Origin: Paramacrobiotus metropolitanus
Taxonomy: Eukaryota > Tardigrada > Eutardigrada > Parachela > Macrobiotidae
Length of the DNA stretch: 64,000 bases
Direction: 5' to 3'
NCBI RefSeq assembly: GCF_019649055.1
Contig: NW_026570306.1
Coordinates: forward strand, 496,001-560,000
In this document: positions 45,424-56,109 of the stretch, piece after piece
Position numbering within the stretch: position 1 is the first letter of the stretch
How the letters are laid out: each line of letters starts with the position of its first letter
Program-made: the position numbers and the translations under genes
Notes under the pieces: model-generated
Databases searched by the model: none
The model's input: only the letters and a program-made list of their open reading frames with translations
Told to the model about the DNA's origin: nothing

Positions 45424-46518
45424 CAGGGGTGCTACACCAAATTGGGGCACTTTTCTAAACAACGGCCAAATAATCCTGTAAGGTTCCGTTTTTGCATTTG
45501 GACTTTCTTTTTATTGCAAATCCAGGAAAACTAAAACCGGCGCCATTTGAGCTGTCAGTAGCGGGCCGAACATTGATTTCTGGGAAGAGGCAGTAGTCCT
45601 TTTTGGACTGCTTATACCTGCCCCTCTAACAAATTCGCCAATTGAACTTTTCTGTTAACTGTTGAGTGTCCCAAAAGCTATTTGTCACGGGCCGGGACAA
45701 AAATCTTTCGTATTCAGTGGTTGACTTAGCGCTGCAGCAAGGGGTATATCCCATAGACTTGTATGTTAAAAATGGCCTACAGAGAATTGTGGTTGCCTAG
45801 CGCATAAACTGAGAAAACCTAAAACTGATACTTTTCGTGAATAAATTCTAGGTCCGGTTAGTTGATTTTAGTGTGCCGAGAAATACCTGCCTCATAGGCG
45901 AGGAGGTAGAAGCGCCAGAAGAGCTGGAAAAAAACCCAGCAAAGCGGCAACAACAAAAAGTCATGGTGGCTGTTGAAGTTTGTTGGAGCCGGGTGTCTTC
46001 GGCTTCCTATATGGATTGTGAACCTGAAGCTGACGCTTAGTGCTTTGGGGAACGAGATTTCATCAGAAACAGCTTTCTCTGGCATTCTGCGGCTGCGCGA
46101 CAAGCTCGCAAATAAGGTCACCCTTCACTTTGATAGTGCTCGCGGAAGCACTGCAAAGGTCATAGAGGCTTGACTGAAATCGACTGTTGCCAAGCACCTC
46201 CTACAAGAGAACTGGAAGATAAACAGCTGTGGTTTATCACCTTAGGACTACGGACTCAACAGAATTTTAAAAACATTACAGTAATGGGTGTGGGAAAAGC
46301 TGGCACTCATACGGGTTTAACGGTTTTTTAGCTGATCTGCTTTAGTTTCCCCTCCCTGGGACTTGAAGCATGTTCTTAATGTAGAGATCTCTGGTTCAAC
46401 AGATGCCTAACACCTTCGGCATTCAAGTAAAAAATATTTATTTATTTATTTAAAGACGACGGCAGACATGCAGTAATTTTTTGAAAAAAAACTGTCCCAA
46501 CTTGGCGTAGCACCCCTG
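45424..46518 (+). mobile_element. Tc1/mariner (maT-like) DNA transposon, decayed
   Basis: The TIRs CAGGGGTGCTACxCCAA and about 15 further bases are inverted at both ends, and TA target duplications lie at 45422-45423 and 46519-46520. The element is 1095 bp. It encodes a broken transposase on the plus strand, and its length fits a complete mariner-size element with internal decay. Confidence 0.88.
45950..46290 (+). pseudogene. maT-like transposase remnant
   Basis: One frame reads KVTLHFDSARGSTAKVIEA, TGA (46171), LKSTVAKHLLQENWKI, NSCGLSP, TAG (46243), DYGLNRILK. FDSARG carries the second catalytic Asp (46132) and DYGLN the third (46246), with 37 residues between, the DD37D spacing of the maT clade. 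The N-terminal half (KVMVAVEVCW region) is in another frame and barely recognisable. Two stops and frame changes make it inactive. Confidence 0.8.
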
Positions 46519-46560
46519 TATTAGTAACACAATCAGTTGCGCGGAATACTCAGTTAAGCA

Positions 46561-46634
46561 GCACATTAACTTATAAGCACATTACTTATAAGCAGCATTA
46601 CTTATAAGCACATTACTTATAAGCAGCACATTAA
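46561..46634 (+). repeat. Tandem repeat ATTACTTATAAGCA
   Basis: About five units of (GC)ACATTACTTATAAGCA of 15-18 bp with small length variation, just outside the mariner element. Confidence 0.85.
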
Positions 46635-46792
46635 TTATTGGTAAAAAAAATTTAGTACTACCTTAACTTTAGAATACTTACTCTACTCTTTTGTGTAAGA
46701 GCATCTTTGAAGATATTTTTTTTCGTATATGTAAAAATTCATGTTAGACGGTTTTCCATTTGTAGCGCACAAGGTACAAGTTTTCCGTTTCA

Positions 46793-46848
46793 AGCAGAAG
46801 CACCAAAACTGCCATTTCGGACAGTTTTCGGAGCTGCAAAATACGGAA
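46793..46848. repeat. Hairpin repeat family, copy F
   Basis: TTCCGTTTCAAGCAG pairs with CTGCAAAATACGGAA, with the inner AAAACTG/CAGTTTT stem preserved. The 3' extension (TTCCTGGCGGCGCA, TTCGTAGCA) matches copy E. Confidence 0.8.
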
Positions 46849-49800
46849 TTCCTGGCGGCGCATCCATTCGTAGCATAGCAGCTAATAAGTATTGTTTGCT
46901 TAATACCGTTATACTTTCCAGTATTAATAGTTAATAAGCCGTATTACGCAATTACGCAAATTAGTTTTTGCTAATTTGTGAAACTATATTTTTATATAGA
47001 TATTACGATGTATATTACGATAATATCATTATGCGAGTAAGCATTAACCGTAATGCAGTTTTAATGTACATAATATCTATATGTTCAACTGCGCAATAAT
47101 AATATTATTATTAAGTCTACTATGTACTTAGTTAAAATATGATAGAAGCGCTGACTATACACATGAAGATCAGTAATGTGCTAGCCTTTTCTCTTCGGTA
47201 TCGAGCTTCGACTTGTTACTTTGTGGTGGCAAAGCAAACTACCTGAGGCGCGCGCCCAACTAAGAAAGTTTTTTTAAAGACAAACAACGAAGTACACTAG
47301 CTGCTTTTACCGAGAATTTATAAAAGCAAACTGCAAAGAAAAGTCTTAAATTTTCTCGTGGAAAATTTGGAAAGAACCATTCTGTACTCATTAATGACGT
47401 TACCATACCCACAAGTTCACAACCTCCCTTTTACATTGCGATGAATCCGCTCATTCAATCCACTAGTGGGGGCGACTTAATCATCTTTCGACCGGATTCA
47501 GTGTTAGCAAGAACAGTGAGAATTGTAAAGACAACAATAGTTCTGGGAAGGATACAGTGCCATATTTCACAGGATTAGGTGATTGCAATCTCAGTTTTGT
47601 GTGAATACTCGCGTTTGAGTGCGGATTTTAATGGTTTTTGGATCACAAAGTGCAAACGTCAAAGGACGTACGTACGACCGTCGTAACAACTACTTTATGA
47701 TAACCGTGCTCGATAGCTGTACGATAGCCGACGTAAGTGACAATCAGTGACAATAAAAATTATTCTGGAATCCGCGCACCAGTATGTGCTTGCACACCCA
47801 CAGTGGCGAGGTGATGCTTTTGAAGTAGTCCTTTTTTCCAGCACGTCAATCACATAATTCTCTACAAAGCCTTTACACGCCAATTAATCGGTCGACCGCA
47901 GTAGACAAACAGCCAACGAAGCATTCCGACAGACAACGAATGCGGAACTGGTTGTGATCCCGTTCTGCCACAAAGGGCGAACGGGTGACGAAATAAATAT
48001 ACGACACTCCTAGCAGTTGTAACACAGGGCGGCGTGTTACTGAAAATTTTTAAAGCTTATTTGAAAGACGCCAGGATCATCTTAAAATCACTGGCGGATC
48101 ATCTTAAAATTCCAGTAACTAAAGCTCACCGCAATGGCATAAAACTTTTCCGTGGTGTGCGCTTTTATAAGCATATTTGGGGGGAAAAATATAATATGTA
48201 AATCTGCGCCTAACATGTTGTTCCTTATTTACGTTACGCAGCGCGACCTATGATTAGTTTTTGTCATCAACAAACAAAATAAGATACACCTGCGCGGCGA
48301 CATTTCCGTTTAAATGAACGGTAGAGACATTACTGCATTACATTACATTACATTACGGTGGAGACATTACTGCTGTATAGGAACAATAGTTCCTGCGTAC
48401 CAGGTTGTCCCTCCCACTACTGGGAGTGCATGACCTTTCCCGACGTTAACGAAATCTCCCAATTTTACGGAAGATTCTGCTGTAATGGCTAACGTTTTCC
48501 ATTTAATTCCTGCTACACCCCGTAGGCGGACCGTTGCTAGTCTTGCTGCATCCTTCATATATACGCGAAACGACCGTATAGCTGCTTTTATTTGTTTTGA
48601 TCCTAATCATTATGCAATATTCTTTCCTCAGCACCAAAAGCCAGCTACTTCTGCAGCACCTCCTGCTCAGCTTATTCCTGCTCGTTTCAAACTTTTCTGT
48701 CGCAGGGCTCGCGTGTTAGCTGTGGCGATTACAACGCGGACAAATGTTAGTCACCGTGTCCCAATCGATGAATTCACGTCTGCGAGACTGCGACCATTGC
48801 TTCGATGCAAGCCCCACCCACACCTTCCATACCACTACTTCCAATAGCCAGTAGCTCTGTCAAACCATTGCGACAATTCACATTAATCGGTTTATGTGCG
48901 GGACTGCGTGAGCATCCTAATCACTTTGCGGCTTGTGATTTCATTGCAAGACGGTTTCACTTGTGTTTCGATCGGTTTCACTCGTGACTACCATGATCGT
49001 TACACGCCTAACGCATTTCTACCGTAGAACATCCACAAATTATCCGCAATTATCCAAAAAAGAAGTAAGCCATCTACATATTTTTTGGACCTTTCAGCTA
49101 TATCCCAATGCCGAATTTCGTTATTTCTTCGTTAGGCCAAAGAATAGACGAGGACTCGACAGGGTGCAGCGCTTGAACAACGTTGTTCGGCAGATTGCAC
49201 AAAAAGTTTCTTATCGAAAGGGCTCTTTGTAGAAATCTGTGCCAACTGTTCTGTTGAAGTACACCGCATACTGATTGCCAATGAAAACAAAGAACGAAAT
49301 CTGGAAGCTGACGGTACGGAACCAGAACTGGTATTACATATGTATATGAAAGAAATATTCACTAAAAAAATGATTTATTCACAAGCATTACCCTGGAATG
49401 GATCGAAAAAGGAAAGTATGGCTACAGAGGAAAAACGGTCGTAAGATACCCGACTGACAAAACAGAAATGAAGGAGATCACAAACTTTTTGGTAAAAGTG
49501 TATCCAAATAATTTACGAATTTAATATGACTCAGAACTACCAAAATCCAAGCTAAAACAGCATAGGTATACCAAGGCCAAATTTCTGATATTATTCGCTA
49601 TTCGGCCTTTCCGCAAATATATGAATCATGGTGTGGAATGTGATCGAATGCTCCGAGCAAGGCGAAAAAGAAGAAAACGTGTGCATAAGACAGCGCAGGT
49701 CTACTTGATTTGTGCTACAACAGAAGACGTTCAAAGTGGGTTATGCTCGAAAAGTTGCAGACATATCCTTGCGTTGAACAGCTTTTGCGCCGCACCACGG

Positions 49801-50639
49801 ACTGGTTCCTAAAATCCAAGATATGAAGTTTCTCAATGGCAGAAATTGTAATAAATCTCCCTTTATTCGAAAGGTTGTAGCAAAGGGCCCAGAATTAGTT
49901 GTTTGTCTCCCGCTGGGGCTGTCTAAAACTCTGGCAGCACCATCTGTGTGTAAACACAAAGTCACTTCGGCCTCTGAATGTTTGACTGAAAACAAAGATA
50001 CATGCCCCTGTCGTTGATATTCTGTCGACGATTTCAGTAACTGACGAAGAATATGTTGCAACTTGCAAGCATTCAGCGAAGAAATCTACAAATTCAACAA
50101 AATTTCCCTCTTTGGAGAGTCACTTTAGAATCATTCTAGCATATCTCTCTTCGTAGGAATCGACAGCCGATGAGGGAAACGGTTCACCTGCAGCAGTGGG
50201 GATGTAATGCCAGTAGATACGGTGGCACGACGAAATTTACCACCCACCAGCGGAATCAATAATCGAATTACGAATGGCTGCACGAAGGTACTGGTAATTG
50301 TCACGTCTTCAAGTACGTGTATCACTGTATCTTAATAATACATGAACAGCAACCAGCCCGGATGTAGAATGGCATAAAAATAGAGAGATAATACAATATC
50401 ACAGATCCCTGTTACTGCGGCAGAAGTACAACAAAGAAATATAAAGTCATTCAGTACGACATTACACCTTCCCCACGTACAGAAAAGAATCTGAACATAC
50501 GTACAAATGGATATCAGCAGGTAAAGTGAAAGAAAATATAACTGAAGTACTATACTGATAACCTTGAACTTTATTTTTTCACATTCCCAATATGCGCCGA
50601 ATTCTTCGTCTGTAAAGATCGTATTCGTACGCATACCGG
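46849..50639. other. Long region without a supported gene
   Basis: 48336-48357 is a CATTA simple repeat. The open frames 48485-48847 (plus) and 49741-50061 (minus) are of ordinary length and lack motifs. 49400-49525 is open with a KYGYRGKTVVRYP phrase that I cannot place. Confidence 0.35.
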
Positions 50640-51170
50640 TTTCACATGCAACCTCTCGGTGACCTTTCCGTCCGCGACGATTGCATCGTTTGTCACGGTG
50701 CGGGCATTCGTCACGCTTTTGTGAATGTGAATCACAACTCCGACATTTGTAATCGGAGGAATTTTTTTGGAAAGGGCGGCGCGCTGGTAAACTCTGTTGA
50801 CCGTATTGGAGGATTCACTGGACCGTCGCGCTTCTTTCTGGCTGGCCTCATGTCTGGACGCAAGATCCAAGGTATCCTCGCACATTTGTAGGTCTTTTGG
50901 CATCATGTGTGCTCTTGTGAATTCATTTTTGCAGTCCATTCATGAATGCAGTACACATGGTGTCATCGAGTTGGGTACCGCTGAAACTGCAGCAAGATGT
51001 ACTTCGAAGAGGTTTTCTGCAAAATCCTCTAAGGATTCGCCGCTCTATTGCTTTATTTGGAAGAACTTCGCAATCTGGGCTTTTCGGAATGTGTATGCCG
51101 TAAAATGCTTTTGAAGATTGGACACCAGCTCCGTAAGTGACAGCTCCGTGGGCTTCCGGGGACGGCACAT
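50640..51170 (-). pseudogene. gag: Decayed Ty3/gypsy-like gag with double zinc-finger region
   Basis: Minus-strand frames give TFRKAQIAKFFQI, ESLEDFAENL, a KDLQMCEDTLDLASRHEAS helix and then YKCRSCDSHSQKRDECPH, CNRRGRKGHREVAC. The paired C-rich fingers followed by a (C)xxxGHxxxxC knuckle are typical of the gag of K02A2.6-like gypsy elements in invertebrates (recalled, not searched). The frames shift several times. No pol is recognised downstream at 49700-50600. Confidence 0.7.
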
Positions 51171-51646
51171 GGCCACAATCCGTTTAAATGGGTGTGGGCC
51201 CAGAGAGTCGATCAGGAGATTGACTTTCTTGTCGTCTGGAACCGGGTCATGCTGCCGTAATTATCATACTAGAGTTACTCTCGCTTAGATGCTCTTCCCT
51301 TTCGTTGCCCGAACTCCTAAGCCTTTTCATCAAAATGAGAGGATGTTATTTCATAAAAACTGCCTGAACGTCCCTAACAATTTCATAAATTTTTCCACAG
51401 TTTCTTGCTGGTTCACGAATCTTCAGTTTCATTAGCATAAACTGATTGAGCTTCAAACCTTTTATGATTAATTGACTGTTGCGCTCTGCATAATCAGAGC
51501 TCTGATTACCGTTCTGATAATTTATGTGGTCTTATGGTTAGACAAACTACTGGTCCGCTTTGCATCGGATGGGATATGGCATGTGGTGCAACGCCCAAAA
51601 TACGAGCTAATGTGGATAAAATCCCCGGTAAAGCAATTATGTGGAC
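51171..51646. other. Spacer, nothing identified
   Basis: No supported features. Confidence 0.35.
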
Positions 51647-51655
51647 TCATTTGTG

Positions 51656-52032
51656 ATGGGTGATAAGTTCAAGTCCGCGTACGTAGATCCAAACGGCAAA
51701 AAAAAGGAAATACGTCTGCATTTTCTGGAGTGCTGTCCGTCGATAGAAGCGGCAAGCAATCAAAAGCTTGCCTTTTCGAAAGCCATGCCCAAGGTTGGCA
51801 GTATTTTCCTAAGTTTTCGAAATGTTAAGCAATGTAATTTTCTTTTCAGGGAGGCACAAATGGGAGCTCCGATCAGCGCGCATTTTTTCATTTTTGCGCT
51901 TGTTGGGCGGAGAAGCTGGACTGCGCCGATTAGCCACCTTATACGAGGTGGCTAAAGTGAATAGGGCAGAATCTCGTACTAAAGCAAACAAGCAACTGCA
52001 TGGTGCTCAAACGGAAATTTTAGTCGAATCGT
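51656..52032 (+). CDS. Possible two-exon hypothetical gene
   Basis: The frame MGDKFKSAYVDPNGKKKEIR ... FSKAMPK is followed by a pyrimidine-rich AG (TTTTCTTTTCAG at about 51850) and a second stretch, LRLLGGEAGLRRLATLYEVA, AESRTKANKQLHGAQTEILV, ending at a strong donor (GCAA|GTGAGT near 52048). The join between the two is not in phase by the donor I can see, so the model is incomplete. Helical composition; no family recognised. Confidence 0.3.
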
Positions 52033-52049
52033 TTTTCGGAGCGGTTGCA

Positions 52050-53190
52050 AGTGAGTTACGTACCTATTTGATATTTATTTTTGAGCTCTAATTGCATTTG
52101 ACGTGATCGCAAAAATTGCGATATGTAACGATAAGTCAATTCCGATGTGTAACTAGTCACAGACCAGCGAATACGCCTTTCTCGTTTTTTGGAAGTAATG
52201 TCTTGATTAGCCTGCTACGAATCTCGACGTTTGGTTAACATAGCCGCGTAACAGCGGTTCAGCGAATACGAAAGTTCCACCACTACTCGTTACGGTTAGT
52301 TTCGTTAACGGGCTAGAGTTGAAGCAGCCTAACTTACTCTACCATTAGCGATAGACGCTACCGGTAAGGTTGTTTTCCTGCGAGTAATATGTATCCTGAA
52401 AACACCGTTACAAACCACGAGAAGGCAGCTCGCTTACTATTCAGGCACCATGATGGGCTTTTTATCACTTAAGGCTCATAACCATGCATTAGTACTCGTA
52501 CTCGAGTAATAACTTGTAAAGTAGAAACAACAACAAAAATACAGTAAAAGAAACCATCTCCCTAATTCGCGAAACGACACACGCATACGCACACGGCTTA
52601 CTTGCTTGCAGACTCCAGCGATTGATACCTGGCTCATCCGGCGACCAGATCAGTGAGATCACGGACTATTTTCAGTTGCCTACCACAATGGTTTATTTTC
52701 TTTACTAACTCTAAAAAATTCTTTATGAAAAGTGTCGAAGTGTCACACTACCCAGTATCTCAATAAAGTTACTAGGCAAAATTTACACAGCAGGTTAATG
52801 CAGCTGAAAACAGCATTAGCAGATAATTAGGAACCTCTAATGCTAACGGACCTTAAACAGCTCTTGATAACTAACTACCAGTCTAGCAAGCTGTCACGTA
52901 TTGACCTGCACTGGTCTTTAATCAAATGACAACTGAATCGCAACACAACAACAACAACAGACACAGATAGATATTCACTGGCAGCGTTGCCAGGACACTG
53001 GTCAGGAATCTCGTGAAATGGATCGTACTCGTATGTACTCGTACGTCACACAAGCAGTATTCGGTACGGATATTTTCGTAACCAGGGTGACACGGTCACA
53101 AGTAGCCTTTGAATGAGTAGCACTGCGTTCCTAATGGCTGCGTTAACGCTGTCTCCGGTTGCCATGACAGTTGCCAAATTACTGTACTCG
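52050..53190. other. Intergenic, nothing identified
   Basis: AT-rich spacer before the GC-rich gypsy element. Confidence 0.4.
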
Positions 53191-53389
53191 TAGACCTGCA
53201 GTTATATGGCCATTTTTAAGAAGTGCAAGTTCACTGCGCACAAGAAGTCACACGTACGTTGCGCTTGCCAGAGAACAAACGGCTGCTCTCACTTTATGCA
53301 GGTGTACGGATACTCGTTTTATTCTGTACGCGCTTGTGCCGGCAATGCGTTCCTTGTTTATAGCCCGCAAAACCCTTATCCTTTTATCG

Positions 53390-53812
53390 TCTTTATAATA
53401 GTCGCTATGGCAGCTCACGAGCAGGCAGCCAGCGACAGTCCTTGCCTCCGGTGTGCTGACTCACACCGAGTCGCACCTCGCCGTCGAACGCCAGATCGGC
53501 CTCGACTCGGGCAGCTATCCGCCCAGCCTTACGTCTCGGCCAACCACCGGCCTCGATGTAGGCGGAGCCACGCCTCTTCCACATCTCGGCCTATCAGCGT
53601 TCGTTCGCTCGTGTTGGATCTGCCCAGTGCCGCATTAGGCTTTTTCCCATGTTACGGCTCGTGTGCCGTTCACTTATTCACTAGCACATTCGGGGTTTTG
53701 AGATTTTCCAGCTCCATCGAGCTTTTGTGTTTGGGTTTTCTGTACTTTATTGCTAGACACAATAAAGCCTCATTCACTCACTATCGTGAGCCCTCTGTGT
53801 TGTGCTGCTGAT
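53390..53812 (+). promoter_or_regulatory. Probable R-U5 part of the gypsy 5' LTR
   Basis: TATAA at about 53393, a GC-rich transcribed-like stretch, AATAAA at 53761 and then GTGAGCCC...GCTGCTGAT precede TGGTAGCAGC at 53814. The layout fits TATA, R, poly(A) signal, U5 and PBS. Without the second LTR this is inference. Confidence 0.4.
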
Positions 53813-53824
53813 ATGGTAGCAGCT

Positions 53825-55082
53825 CCTGTGTTTTCCTTCTACGGAACCTTCTGAGACACGGTGTAGAACTACAGCCGTAACGGCCGACGAGAAGATAGGG
53901 GAGAACCGAACGGTTCCCATCCCCATCTGATCGCCGCCAGCCTAAACGGTCTGGTTTCTCTGGTCTCTCTTGCGGGCAGAAAGCTCCAGTGAACCCTCTT
54001 CCTGCGAGCGGACGGAACGATCTTGCGCGGACGACCTTCGGACGGACTTTGCCCGGGTCGATTAGCGGCTACCGCGGATCCTCCGACAGAACGTACGGCA
54101 CGGACCCAGCGGACCCTCGCAACCTCATCAATCGGGGTCGCCTTTGCCTTAAGTGGCACCCGCAACTTTACCGACGCGAGCGGGACAATTCCACTCGGAC
54201 GACTCGGCGGATCACCCCGGACGGACGGTACCACACCCGCGCCCACCCGGTAAACAGGTCGATCCGACCCCGTAGAACCCTTAAAGTCCCGATATAGCCG
54301 GGCAACTTTCATTTTTACCGGACCGAAAGTAGTTTTGGCCGGCTAAAACTAGTTTTTACCCGGATTAACGGGCTTAAAAACATCTTTTTACGGGTAGACT
54401 AGGGTTAGCCAGCCTTACTAGGTCGGACCCTCGAGCCTCGGTGAAGACCCTATGAGCCTCGGTTTTCAACCTTTCCTAATTTATGAAAAATTAAGGGAGT
54501 TAATTTCTTTCCCCTGGCTAAATTAATTTTTGGTCGGTGAAAAAGAATTTTTTCTTAATTTTTCTGAATTTTTCGCCGATTTTCCCACGGCAAAAATAAT
54601 TAATTCGAATCTACAATTAATTGTGACGTCACGACGGCCGATTTTGCATTATAAAATTTGACCAATCAGGATAGCGGGGAAATTCCCTGTGCTATAGGCC
54701 CGTAGTGAGTCATAGTTTTTTGGAATTTTGCACGCGGCGCGTAGAATCGTGACGTAGGCGGTAATCTGCAAGACCACTTAGCGGTGTGTGACGTCATAGC
54801 GGTCAGTGCTGTAGTATAGGACGTACGTAAGCTGTACCCTGTATTGACAACAGTACTGAGTTGCAAGTAGTACAAGCACACCCACACCATCACCTCACCC
54901 CACCCTCCACCCCACCGGACCTCTGCCCCCACCGGACCTTAGCCCCCCCACCGGACCTCGGACCTTCAATAGGCAAAAGCCTCATCAACCTCGGACAAGT
55001 CCCCAATAGGGATAGTCTGACTTTTGGCCGAAGGGGTAACCTAGAGGCTACTTCAAGGCTCCAATAGAGCCACCACCGAAAG
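53825..55082 (+). other. Gypsy leader region with GC-rich tandem motifs
   Basis: There is no supported gene. The 147-codon minus frame (53869-54312) and the plus frame 53989-54297 look like chance openness in GC-rich DNA. 54895-54960 repeats CCCCACCGGACCT about four times. Confidence 0.5.
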
Positions 55083-55946
55083 ATGTCCGGTCGAGACAAC
55101 CCATACGAACGAAAGTTCGATCAGAGCTACGCCTGACGTGACAATGCAGGCGGGTACACCTTCCGTCATGCTGGCCCGGGTAACGAGCCTCATTCGTCGG
55201 ACTCCAACCGATCGAACAAGTCCGGCAAATCAAACCAGTCAACCAAATCGGTCAAGGAGAAGCGAGATGCACGGATCCTGGCGAACGACTTTACCCAATC
55301 GCCGGAGGATAGCTTCGAGGACGCACACGACCGGACGTTCATCGAGCTACCACAGGCTGAGTCGGAGGTTCTGCATGACCCAATAGGTCAAACTGCGAAC
55401 TCCGAGCCTGCGGCTGGACTTGTGCACCCAATAGGTGCCTCGCCAGTCTTTTTCCCGGCCATCATCCCGGACAATGAAGCCTCGAGCCCGGCGCCAAGCA
55501 GCTCCGAGGTGTCACCAGACATGGGTGACCCTGTGCAGCCCCGACAGGGCAGCCTGGCTGGACCTAAACCGAGGCAAGGCCAGATGAGCCCGAGCCAAAT
55601 GAAGGGTACGGCATCGCCGACACGGGGGGTGACCCACAAGACGGGTTCACCGACTAAGTCCCCACCGACCCTGGCTCAAAGCCCCAAACCAACGGGCAAT
55701 AACCCAAAATCTTCGGACAACAACCGGAAATCAACGTCGCCGGACCCAAAGCGACCCTCGAGGACTCCGAAGGCGACCACACCGGACCCGAGGACCCTCA
55801 CCGGGACTCCAACTCGGACTTCGAACTTACCGAAACCGACCTTGGGAACTTCAAAGTCACCATCAGGGAGGACACAGCCGGCGAAAGTCTCGGGTACCGA
55901 GGCTAATCGACCCGTACCAAGCACTGACCTCGGGTACCGAGGCTAA
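55083..55946 (+). pseudogene. gag: Gypsy gag, N-terminal Pro/Ser/Thr-rich segment
   Basis: The ATG at 55083 (MSGRDNPYERKFDQSYA) is chosen as the first start in a frame that remains open, apart from a TGA at 55134-55136, for 285 codons. The product is low-complexity Ser/Pro/Lys/Thr-rich (SPTRGVTHKTGSPTKSP). The phrase DPIG or HPIGA recurs. The frame ends at TAA (55944) in the tandem array at 55890-56090, after which gag continues in another frame. Confidence 0.6.
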
Positions 55947-56095
55947 TCGACCCTCGGGTACCGAGGCACTGACCTCGGGTACCAAGCACCGACCTCGGGT
56001 ACCAAGCACCGACCTCGGGTACCGAGGCTAATCGACCCTCGGGTACGGGCTAATCGACCCTCGGGTACCGAGGCTACTCAGACCTTGGGTACCTG
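55890..56095 (+). repeat. Tandem array CCTCGGGTACCGAGG
   Basis: About nine copies of CCTCGGGTACCGAGGCTAAT and shorter variants (GACCTCGGGTACCAAGCACC). Each contains a palindromic CTCGGGTACCGAG. The array breaks the gag frame and probably expanded by slippage. Confidence 0.9.
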
Positions 56096-56109
56096 AGGCC
56101 AACACCAAC

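Noticed and set aside
46300-46460. Possible tRNA-like B box and A-rich tail suggesting a SINE
   Set aside because: The stretch lies inside the mariner element bounded by TIRs at 45424 and 46518, and the B-box match is poor.
48367-48558. Minus frame with a beta-strand-like VRLRGVAGIKWK pattern, thought of as an NfeD-type OB fold
   Set aside because: Too short, weak pattern only, and no neighbouring membrane domain.
53869-54312. 147-codon minus-strand frame in the gypsy leader
   Set aside because: Arg/Pro-rich product typical of random GC-rich sequence, overlapping a plus-strand leader.
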